Part shown: positions 8,029-15,054 of the stretch, one piece after another
Position numbering within the stretch: position 1 is the stretch's first letter
Layout: each line of letters opens with the position of its first letter
From: Gracilaria domingensis
Lineage: Eukaryota > Rhodophyta > Florideophyceae > Gracilariales > Gracilariaceae
Direction: 5' to 3'
DNA length: 23,768 bases
Assembly: GCA_022539475.1 (NCBI GenBank)
Contig: VCMS01000367.1
Coordinates: 1 to 23,768, forward strand
Notes under the pieces: generated by a model
Databases searched by the model: none
Told to the model about the DNA's origin: nothing
The model's input: only the letters and a program-made list of their open reading frames with translations
Position numbers and translations under genes: made by a program

Positions 8029-8088
8029 TAGCATAAATTTATTGTCTATTACATTGTTACCTTTACGTGTTATCACGACCATATTCTC
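8029..8088 (+). other. 3' flank of the epimerase gene
   Basis: AT-rich sequence follows the TAG directly (ATAAATTTATT at 8033-8043), which could include a polyadenylation signal of the ATAAAT type. The stretch leads directly into the hairpin array. Confidence 0.35.
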
Positions 8089-8426
8089 CGTCTCCATTGG
8101 AGATGTATTTCTCTTGTATCACAACCGGGAAAGGATGTGAGAGAACATCATTATATCCCCAGTGGACGCTGAGAATGAGGATGAACTACTCTACGTGCTA
8201 TCATTGTTACCCATCCGGTGTCGAGTGGTGACATATTCTTTTTTTGTCACAACCCACACAGGATGTGACGGAAGAAGAAGATGCCCCCAGTCGAGACAGA
8301 GGGTGAGCTACTCTAAGTACAATCACTAGTCCCTAGCTTGCCTCCACTGGCAATATCTTCCTGTTTTGCTATAACCATCGAGTGAGGTTATAGTGGAAGA
8401 GAAAAATATCGCCGGTCGAGGCGAGG
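8089..8426. repeat. three tandem imperfect hairpins (80-90 nt each)
   Basis: Three inverted repeats follow one another: 8089-8168, 8219-8298 and 8337-8426, with start-to-start distances of 130 and 118 bp. Each has arms of about 36-40 nt and a 6-9 nt loop. The loop-proximal stems are TCACAACC/GGATGTGA in hairpin 1, GTCACAACC/GGATGTGAC in hairpin 2 and CTATAACC/GGTTATAG in hairpin 3, so the sequences differ while pairing is kept. The outer stems share CACTGG-like and CCAGT-like blocks. The spacers are related as well (ACTACTCTACGTGC and GCTACTCTAAGTAC). Nothing here codes for protein. They could be part of the epimerase 3' UTR, small-RNA precursors or tandem foldback elements. Confidence 0.8.
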
Positions 8427-8662
8427 TGGGTGGGGATTATGTGAGCGCGAAAGAGGAGACAGAGAGGTGGCGCTTAAATAGTGGAAGGTGCGGAGGTGTA
8501 CAGTAGATGTTTTGGCGGGAAATGGGATGAGGGAAACAGGGACAATCATGGTGCTGGATATAGCCCGTGTGGTTGGACAGCGGGGGTGGACAGCACAGTT
8601 TAGCTCGATTGCACTGTATTGCAGCGGAAACTTCGATCCAACTACTACTTCTTCTTCTGAAG
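8427..8662 (+). other. upstream region of the purine-rich ORF
   Basis: No gene is recognised. The sequence turns strongly purine-rich on the plus strand from about 8420. The open frame extends upstream of 8663 to a GTG at 8567, but the first ATG in that frame is at 8663, preceded by a CTTCTTCTTCTGAAG tract. No convincing TATA box was found; CTTAAATAG at about 8473-8481 is a weak candidate. Confidence 0.4.
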
Positions 8663-9592
8663 ATGTCGAACGGATACGTGAAAGATGAGGAGCTGTTGGC
8701 GCTGTTGGCGGGGAAGGAAGTACCGCCGACGCCGTCACCAAAGCGGGAAGAGGACGTGATTATGGCGGCTGGTCGGATGTCGCAGAAGAAGGAAGTGATC
8801 TATGAAGGAAAGAAGTGTGAGGAGAGGAGAGGGGATGGTGATGAGGTGGAGAAGGGTGTAGAATTGGAGGTGGAGTGGGTCGCAATGGAGAGAAGGGGTG
8901 CCGTGCATCTGAGTCAGTTAGAAGTTGGAGACCAGATAGAGAGTGGGGGCGGAGAGGGTGACAGGGAGATGCGGTTTGTGGGGGAGATGAAGGCGAGGGT
9001 GGGGATGTTGGGGTTGGTGATGAAGGAGGAACTGGACGATAGAATTGTGGAGATTGTAACGGAAATGGGCGGTGTGGTGCTGAGTGGGGGTGGTAGTGGT
9101 GTTTCGGTTGAGGCGATTTCGAGCCTGCGGAATTCGTTGTCGGTATTGGGAGTGGAGATGAGAAATCATGTGTATGGGATAGTGGAGTGTGCGGGAAGGG
9201 AGGTTGGAGAGTTGCGGGAGGAGAATAGGGTTCTGAACGAGAGATTGGACGTGCTGGAGAAGGAGCTGAAGGAGCTGGGCAAGAGGAAAAGATTGGTGGA
9301 AGAGGAGACGGTGAAAGGAGGTGTGGCGGGAAAGACGGAGAAGGGAAGTGTGGGAAGGGTGGCGGTGCAGAAGGGGTCCCCTGTGACACCGAAGACAAAG
9401 GGTGGTGGGGTTGGGGATGGGAAGAGCCGTCTGAAGAAGAGGCGTAAGGAGATGAAGAAGGTGGTGGAGGAGGTGCCACGGGAGGGAGTCGGAGCTCCGG
9501 TGGTGACTGGGTTTAGGAGTGCGGCGGAGGTAGCGCGGACTGCGAAGGGGATTCTGAGGGGACAGGAGGAGAGAAGGATGGGAGGGATTTGA
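8663..9592 (+). CDS. unrecognised coiled-coil protein, 309 residues
   Basis: The ATG at 8663 (M-S-N-G-Y-V-K-D-E-E-L-L-A-L-L-A) opens a 309-residue frame ending in TGA at 9592. The N-terminal 70 residues are charged. Residues of about 90-150 form a hydrophobic/acidic stretch (M-K-A-R-V-G-M-L-G-L-V-M-K-E-E-L). A leucine-zipper-like coiled coil follows (E-L-R-E-E-N-R-V-L-N-E-R-L-D-V-L-E-K-E-L-K, near residues 190-210), then a Lys/Arg/Gly-rich basic tail. I recognise no family. The base composition is extreme (G and A on the plus strand), so part of the Glu/Arg/Gly content may reflect composition. The structure (charged N-terminus, coiled coil, basic tail) would suit a gag- or ORF1-like nucleic-acid-binding protein, but that is speculation. 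Confidence 0.5.
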   Translation: MSNGYVKDEELLALLAGKEVPPTPSPKREEDVIMAAGRMSQKKEVIYEGKKCEERRGDGDEVEKGVELEVEWVAMERRGAVHLSQLEVGDQIESGGGEGDREMRFVGEMKARVGMLGLVMKEELDDRIVEIVTEMGGVVLSGGGSGVSVEAISSLRNSLSVLGVEMRNHVYGIVECAGREVGELREENRVLNERLDVLEKELKELGKRKRLVEEETVKGGVAGKTEKGSVGRVAVQKGSPVTPKTKGGGVGDGKSRLKKRRKEMKKVVEEVPREGVGAPVVTGFRSAAEVARTAKGILRGQEERRMGGI

Positions 9593-9832
9593 AGCCGTTT
9601 TGGGGCGAGGCGGGTATACGAGAAGGGGGAGAGTTGTCCGCCTGACTTCTACAAAATGACGTTTGCGGAGATGGAGAGAGAGGATGCGAACGCGTGATGG
9701 GCGAGAAATGGGTAAATAGCGGGGGTGGTGTGGACTGGGAAGAAGTGATGGGATGATTGAGGTGGGATGAGTTGCGATTGGCATTGCAACATGGGAGAAA
9801 ATGGAAACGCAAACTAGCACGAGTGCAGTTTT
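9593..9832 (+). pseudogene. coding-like sequence continuing after the 9592 stop
   Basis: In the same frame after the TGA at 9590-9592 the sequence reads S-R-F-G-A-R-R-V-Y-E-K, then C-P-P-D-F-Y-K-M-T-F-A-E-M-E-R-E-D, to a second TGA near 9699. An ATG overlapping that stop opens another frame reading M-G-E-K-W-V-N-S-G-G-G-V-D-W-E-E-V-M, one more TGA, then L-R-W-D-E-L-R-L-A-L-Q-H-G-R-K-W-K-R-K, ending near 9830. The aromatic-rich, motif-like character differs from the Glu/Gly/Arg background, so I read it as the degraded C-terminus of the 8663 protein. Confidence 0.4.
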
Positions 9833-10564
9833 GAGAGAGGGTCGCGGAAAAGAGTGAATGGGGTGGTGCGGCGAAGTAGAACCTCTACAAAAACTAGGGG
9901 ACCCAAGAACTAAACTGCGCGAAATGGAATTTAATATTCCAAAATTTCTTAATTTTTTGAGTGCCAGCCTCTGCCACCCCCTCGCGCGCCCCAAATAGCC
10001 CCAAAACTAGCTTAGTTTTCAAAGCAAACAGACTATATTCTACTTTGCAAAACACAGACGCGAGGCACGGGCGGTCTTACACCCGCCATTTTCCGTGCAC
10101 GGAGGGCTCATTCCCTGAGTCTACCTCCCCTAGGGAGAAAGGACTCGAACGCCTTGAGTGTCTCTCCCGCCCACGGATTTGCACTACACATTGTCCGTAA
10201 TTTGCCCCCCACGATCTCAGTTTGCACTCCGCGCGCACTCACAATAATGAAATAAACTGTCAAAAAAGTAAAGTGCCCTGCCAAGCGTGTCACATTGGAA
10301 CTCGGATGGCGTACAGGCGGAGTGCAGTTGGAGGCTGAACACGCCGAAAGATGCACTGCATTTGCACTCACAAAATTGAAAAAAATTCTTGTAGGTAATG
10401 GGGCCGATACCGTCCTCAGATGGTTTCCCTCCATGAACAGGTGATAAGTACGACCATACAATTGGGAGGCGGTCTGGAAGCCCTCGGTACACTGATGTGG
10501 CATACGCGGTAAGTAACTACCTCCAGATGCAGGGAGCCTTCTTTGACGCCCGACGATTTGCGTC
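9833..10564. other. no gene recognised
   Basis: No convincing coding sequence. It contains the 17-bp motif at 9952-9968 shared with 3982-3998, a short hairpin of the form GGGCGG ... CCGCC at about 10067-10086, and three scattered TTTGCACT words (about 10177, 10218 and 10369). The 167-codon open frame on the minus strand (10108-10611) has no recognisable motif. Confidence 0.4.
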
Positions 10565-10724
10565 AATTCCATTGGAACGATGGGGACCAGAGAGAGGAAT
10601 GGAGGATGCATAGTACCAACGCTGCTTAAATAGCCCTAGTAGGGCCCTAGTAGGGCTACTTAACGAGCGTTGGTACCATGCATCCTCCCTTCCTCTCTCT
10701 AGTCCCCATCGTTCCCATGGAATT
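10565..10724. repeat. inverted repeat with 73-bp arms and 14-bp spacer
   Basis: The left arm 10565-10637 and the right arm 10652-10724 are reverse complements with about seven mismatches (roughly 90% identity). The spacer is AGTAGGGCCCTAGT. The outermost bases are AATTCCA on the left and its complement on the right. It has the shape of a foldback element or MITE, or of a duplicated promoter segment in inverted orientation. No clear target-site duplication flanks it. Confidence 0.9.
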
Positions 10725-10727
10725 ACT

Positions 10728-10756
10728 GTCAAGCTGCAGAAGTTCTGCAGCTTGAC
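10728..10756. repeat. perfect 29-bp palindrome
   Basis: GTCAAGCTGCAGAA at 10728-10741 is the exact reverse complement of 10743-10756, with a single G between. It lies three bases beyond the large inverted repeat and could bind a dimeric protein or extrude as a cruciform. It is not followed by a T-run, so a terminator of the bacterial type is not indicated. Confidence 0.9.
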
Positions 10757-10775
10757 TGACTGGAGCCTGGATACC

Positions 10776-10789
10776 GCTATTTAAGCAGC
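10776..10789 (+). promoter_or_regulatory. TATA-like motif, mirrored at 10621-10634
   Basis: GCTATTTAAGCAGC here is the exact reverse complement of 10621-10634, which lies inside the left arm of the inverted repeat. Both contain TATTTAAG, pointing away from each other with the palindromes between them, as in a divergent promoter. The sequence after 10789 (AACTTCAGCCAACTCACAACAAG) resembles a 5' leader, but no start codon with a long frame follows. Confidence 0.35.
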
Positions 10790-11384
10790 CGCTGTGCCAA
10801 CTTCAGCCAACTCACAACAAGAACCATCAACCGATCTCGACTACCAATTATACTAAGTCGCCATACATTATTGCTTACCAAAACTAATTACAGGGCCTCC
10901 TACGTTTGCGACAAACAGTACTGCCTCCACCAAGGGTTGTTTCCACCACTTGTTAATGCTGTGAGACTACCTCAACATATTATCAACTGTCTTTACATCA
11001 ATCATATTTGAGTCAATCGTGGATTATTTTCATCAATTTTTGCTTTATCGTTCAGTTCACGTAACTTGTTTTTCATTTCTTCCGCTATTGAAGATTGCAT
11101 AATCTGTACATTTCGTATCCAGCCCTCGCTCGTCAAGATTCGGTTTTGAATTCTTTTTTTGTTGGTTTTACTTTATCGATTGGGAATTTGTCAAGAAAGG
11201 TAACCGACACTGTAGTATAACATGCCCGATCAACGGGGGCTCTACATGACCAAGTGGTAACATCACAGACTCTAGGGCACGTGAATGTACTGTACCACTT
11301 GTTGCTCGCATGCACATGCACGAATAGGACTAATTAGTTTATTTTCATTGATTTAGAGTTAATATTTGCTAAGTAGTGTAGATA
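10790..11384. other. no gene recognised
   Basis: AT-rich sequence without a protein-coding pattern on either strand. If the TATA-like motif at 10776 is a promoter, this would be a non-coding transcript or the leader of a lost gene. Confidence 0.35.
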
Positions 11385-12157
11385 TGTGGCCGAGGGGGTG
11401 CACCACAAGTGCACCTCCCGGTGACCCACGTGGAACTAGGTCCGTGAGAGCCAGAGGGGCGTTCGGGCGTACTAGACCCCCGAGACGCCAACCTCCCAAA
11501 TTAAATGGTAAATTCAAGCTCCAACTAGGCTAAAGTGAGACCAGTTTGGTTCTGCAGTCACCAATTGATAGGTCTAGTCGTCCTTTATCATTTTTGCGGA
11601 CCTCGAGTGTTATAAGTGCCTGCCGCACACTAGAGCAGGCGTATTTAAAACTTGGTCACCGAACACTATAGGCAACGGTGGGTGCTGCCCACTTATTACC
11701 TGTCACGTGTTTCAATCTCCGCAGGGTCGAGCCCATCCGGTTTCTTCACTCTGAAATCTCGCACCGATCGGTTATACAACATATTTTAGTCTCCCGACTT
11801 AGAATTTTGGATTACCAAGTGGTTTTGAGGAGGGAGGATTTGGAAGTCACGAGATACCCCAATGGTTTGGTTCCGAATGCCAAAGAAATTCGCTCCGACA
11901 CCAGCTACCTAAACGGAGAAAAGGGACGCACTTTACCCGAAAGGGGCGCCGAACGCGCCACCAAGTGGTCTCCCCATAAGGGGTTCAGCGCTTTATCCTG
12001 TGTTGGATAACCCAGAGTACCTCATTCGGGAGAAACGCTCGCCCAAGGGAAAAAAGGAAGTCTAAGAGGCTGGGGGCCCCTCGACCTTGCACCGGGCTGA
12101 ACAAGATGACGAAGAATTTGCGTCCGCTGTAGCGCAGCCCGCTTCTGTAACAACCCA

Positions 12158-12343
12158 GTGGTAGACCAAATGGAGGTCTCAGTCGCCCCGCGACTGGACC
12201 TGGACGAGGTCACCCGAGTGGTAGTTGATCGAGCCTCCCAGGAGGTCTTCAAAAAGGTACCCGTGGTGGTGTTTCAGTACCTCGAGAACGAGGTACAGGG
12301 ACACATAGACCGAATGGTAATGGTGGCTCTGCATCAGCGATGA
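12158..12343 (+). pseudogene. gag N-terminal fragment
   Basis: A 61-codon open piece, M-V-D-Q-M-E-V-S-V-A-P-R then V-V-V-D-R-A-S-Q-E-V-F-K-K-V. It is alpha-helical in character, rich in Val and acidic residues, and ends in H-Q-R. Its position ahead of the gag core and its likeness in composition to the 17418-17633 segment of the second chromovirus suggest an N-terminal gag region. That is inference. Confidence 0.4.
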
Positions 12344-13012
12344 GTGACGCTTCAACCTGAGATGGTGGCCCAGGCCACACTCATGAAGCACGCTCCCCAG
12401 TCTGTTGCACCGACTGCTTAACCATTTGGTATTCTCCATCCCTACCTTCCTACTCAACAAATTGCTGAAAGACTTATCGACTGCGTCGTGAAAGGGGCAG
12501 AGGCTCCCGGTGTGGAGGGCCCGAGGTACGTACACTTCCCCCAACCTAATAGTGTAGCTCCATCAGAACCAGATGGCGGAGACCGTGGTGGAGACCGTGG
12601 TGGAGGCTCTTTGAGCTCTGGAGACGAGCTTTGACATAAACCAAATGCTAAGAAAAGAACGACCAAAAAGGCAAAATAGAAAGAGTCTCCGGTCGGATTC
12701 GGACCCTTCGTCCTCGTAGACCGACTCCGTTTCGACAGTACACCACGGCCGCAAAGGTTCTAGCCCAAGAGGAATGGCTGTCGGCAGAAGGACCGGAAGA
12801 ATTCCTGAAGGGGTAAGACCAAAAGGTATAATGACTCGGAATCGACTTCCGACGAAAAGACTGACCGAGAGGTAATTAAACCGCTCACTGACCTGCTCAT
12901 CAAAGCGGTTGATTATCGTAACCTAGGTTGGAGAACGGACATGCTGAGCATAAGAAAGAGGTGGCTCAGAAGATAAGGAATCATCATAGGAAGCTTCGTT
13001 TCCAACTGGGTG

Positions 13013-13617
13013 AAACTTGTCAGTGGGGATAACCCTGTCGCGATTACTGATTTCCTTCAAAGATTCAAGATAGCATGTGGCTAAAATGGGTTTTCAGAGG
13101 CAGTGCCTATGTGATTGTTTTAATTCTACCTAACAGATCAGGCCGAAGCCTTGCGTTATAGCCGCTTTCATGGTCATAACATGGCCGTGGACGAAGACCA
13201 AACGGAAATGTTGACAACATACTCACAGTTAATACAGGAGGGGTATGCAGAAGTGCTCGCGTATTGCAAGCGCGCTGGAAAAACGAATTGGAATTTGATG
13301 GCTCCATATGGACGCTAGCCTTCCGTTGCAGAACAATCTTCACTACTAGGAGGTATAAATCTATATGTACCGACAATGTGGTGAAGTATATCCGATCACA
13401 GGTCCGCAATTAGTTGGCTACGAACCGTACGGTCGACTATAACGCTCTAGCCTGTCAAGCGCAAGAGTTAAGCGACACAGCTCGGTCAGAAACAGGGAAG
13501 GACACCACAAGACTGGGCAAAACATCGAAAGAAAAGGAAAGAGAGAAGACTAGACTGTCGGTTCTCGAGGTGAAGGAAAACAACAGCACTACGAATGAGG
13601 CACCATTTCAATAAGCT
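13013..13617 (+). pseudogene. gag core (capsid-like) remnant
   Basis: The start of the capsid-like region reads F-L-Q-R-F-K-I-A-C-G (about 13052-13080). The downstream piece after a frame change reads D-Q-A-E-A-L-R-Y-S-R-F-H-G-H-N-M-A-V-D-E-D (about 13138-13200), and a final open piece at 13414-13614 is Lys/Glu/Arg-rich. Gag would form the virus-like particle. Stops and frame changes make it non-functional. Confidence 0.6.
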
Positions 13618-14302
13618 TCTTAGGTTCATTCGATCTACTTGGTTAACACCCAGCCGACAGCTCGATTGCACGGCAACACCTCGTGGTGTAGCTCCCGTTA
13701 CACACGAAGTGACATGAGCTGTTCAAAAATTTTGTTGGGGGCAGGAAAATTTATTCATCTCGTCGAGCACAGAGTAAATGTGTAGCAATCCATATCAAGA
13801 ATACGCAATGGCAATGGGGATGGAACGGAGATATGGCCGTTCTTGTCTCCAAAATGCTGTCTAGCTGAAAACATGAAAGTTGGAGCTCTCTGTTTCCTCT
13901 ACCATTGAAAGCAAACAGATGTCGAAACCGAATACCAGAAGCGGAGATATCATTAGAACGAAATATATCTTTGTTTACTCGTTCAATCGCCAATTATTTC
14001 CACTTCTGAAGTAAGCGGATTTTCGTGCACCGTCATCCTCATAATACCTGTCCAGCACATTCTTTATTAAGTAAGCCTCTCTTGTTGAAGGTTCAAGCCA
14101 GCCCTCTGACCGACACAAACGGTTACGGCTAGACACAGAAGACAGTCGACCACACTAATGACCGTTAGATACCAAAACAGTAGAACGTTTGTTCTGCAGA
14201 CTAACTTATGCAGTATAAAAGACGCAGACTCACTGAATAGGCCCGAGACCTACTGGGTAGTGTCTGTATACTCTTTACGACAGCATCCTAACCTGCGAAC
14301 CA
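13618..14302 (+). repeat. flank and right-hand part of a copia 5' LTR
   Basis: The LTR end is placed at 14302 because ...CGAACCA is followed two bases later by the primer binding site. The TATA box at 14214-14220 fits a U3/R arrangement with R and U5 after it. I could not place the left end, since the matching 3' LTR is not in the window. Candidates are the TG at about 13734 and at about 14080. It shares no similarity with the LTR pair at 6256 and 16118. Confidence 0.55.
14214..14220 (+). promoter_or_regulatory. TATA box of the copia 5' LTR
   Basis: TATAAAA lies 88 bp before the inferred LTR end. Its position inside the LTR fits the start of the genomic RNA. Confidence 0.6.
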
Positions 14303-14304
14303 TA

Positions 14305-14318
14305 GGTTATGGGCCCAG
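14305..14318 (+). promoter_or_regulatory. primer binding site for a half initiator tRNA-Met
   Basis: GGTTATGGGCCCAG is complementary to the anticodon stem-loop of eukaryotic initiator tRNA-Met (CUGGGCCCAUAACC). Drosophila copia and Ty5 use such an internally cleaved half tRNA as primer, rather than the tRNA 3' end. It begins two bases after the CA that ends the LTR. Confidence 0.8.
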
Positions 14319-14397
14319 AGTGACGGAAAGAAGAAGAAGATCAATACCCTTCTGGACCAGACCAGACACTCTCTTGACCTGTACAACGCCAACCAAC

Positions 14398-15054
14398 ATG
14401 TCGGGATACAAATACTCGATCGTTCGCCTAAACGACACCAACTACATTGAATGGGAGCACCAAATAGCTCTTATACTCTCCGGAGAAGGTCTCTGGGAGT
14501 ATGTAAGCGGCGAAAAGCGAATGCCAAATGCAGACGCAGCGTTGGAAGAGATGAAGGCCTGGAAGCGCAAAGATCATCAGGCAATGGCACATATTACCTG
14601 CACCGTAGAATCTGTTGCAAAACCAACAATCTTCGATGCAAGAAGCTCAGCCGAAATGTGGAACAAGTTGAAGACTAAGTATGAAGGACGCAACAAAGCT
14701 TCACTTCATTCCCTTCGACTAGAGCTCACATCTATGAAGCTCCGAGCGAAAGAGTCCATACACTCCTTTGCTGACCGAATCACAATGATCGGAACGAGTA
14801 TGGCGAAAGCCGGAAGAGAGCTCCACGATGACGAAAAGGCCACTGCCTTACTTGCTGGCCTTCCGGATGGGTACAATGCAGTCAAAGACTCTTACATAAC
14901 TCACAAGACACTGCCTGAATTCATCGAATTAGTTGCGAGACTAGAGGAAAAGGAGAGGCAAATGAAAATCGACAGTGAAGCCTCCGATGACGAAAACACT
15001 GACAAACGGGGAGGACGTCCTTCTTCACAAAGAGGCAACCCCGGAAGCGAATGA
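14398..15054 (+). CDS. gag: copia-type Gag, 218 residues
   Basis: This encodes the capsid protein of a Ty1/copia element, which packages element RNA in virus-like particles. The frame is open from 14158, but the region before 14302 is LTR, and the ATG at 14398 (M-S-G-Y-K-Y-S-I) suits the family. Landmarks of the copia-type Gag family are clear: L-N-D-T-N-Y-I-E-W near residues 11-19, A-M-A-H-I near residue 61, S-S-A-E-M-W-N-K-L near 82-90, and L-L-A-G-L-P near 150-155. The C-terminus is charged (E-E-K-E-R-Q-M-K, then D-D-E-N-T). It is uninterrupted, unlike nearly all other transposon genes here. It ends in TGA at 15052-15054, overlapping the next start by ATGA. In most copia elements gag and pol are a single frame, so the change of frame here is either a mutation or an expression signal. 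Confidence 0.92.
   Translation: MSGYKYSIVRLNDTNYIEWEHQIALILSGEGLWEYVSGEKRMPNADAALEEMKAWKRKDHQAMAHITCTVESVAKPTIFDARSSAEMWNKLKTKYEGRNKASLHSLRLELTSMKLRAKESIHSFADRITMIGTSMAKAGRELHDDEKATALLAGLPDGYNAVKDSYITHKTLPEFIELVARLEEKERQMKIDSEASDDENTDKRGGRPSSQRGNPGSE

Larger units (their letters stand above)
11385..13617 (+). mobile_element. decayed Ty3-like retroelement: leader/LTR-like region and gag
   Basis: Between 11385 and about 11850 the sequence is LTR- or leader-like: a GGGTGCAC ... GTGCACCTC hairpin at about 11391-11412, then GTATTTAAAAC at about 11640 as a TATA-like element. From about 12150 to 13617 gag-like protein can be read across many frames and stops. The key segment at about 13013-13110 reads S-G-D-N-P-V-A-I-T-D-F-L-Q-R-F-K-I-A-C-G, one stop, then N-G-F-S-E-A-V. 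This parallels the gag of the second chromovirus at about 18241-18330 (S-G-N ... V-L-K-F-L-S-A-F-K-T-A-C-N). No protease or RT follows, so only the 5' end of an element remains. The copia element begins beyond it. Confidence 0.65.

Noticed and set aside
8089..8426. CRISPR array
   Set aside because: Only three units, each a long self-complementary hairpin with diverged sequence and related spacers, in a eukaryotic setting; no short identical repeats with unique spacers.
8760..9479. 239-codon Pro/Ser-rich minus-strand frame
   Set aside because: Same reason: antisense shadow of the purine-rich coding region.
9590..9755. Recoding of UGA as a sense codon
   Set aside because: The TGAs occur with a frame change between them, and other genes here (copia gag) use TGA as a natural end. 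Decay or base-calling error is simpler.
8918..9994. 358-codon open frame on the minus strand, Pro/Ser/His-rich
   Set aside because: It is the complement of the purine-rich 8663-9592 gene and its flank; the skew removes stops from the opposite strand. No domain pattern, and its composition follows directly from GA-rich DNA.
10130..10180. tRNA-like T-arm (GGACTCGAAC on the plus strand, read on the minus strand)
   Set aside because: The 5' acceptor strand that would have to pair is absent, and no A-box or D-arm is found at the right distance.
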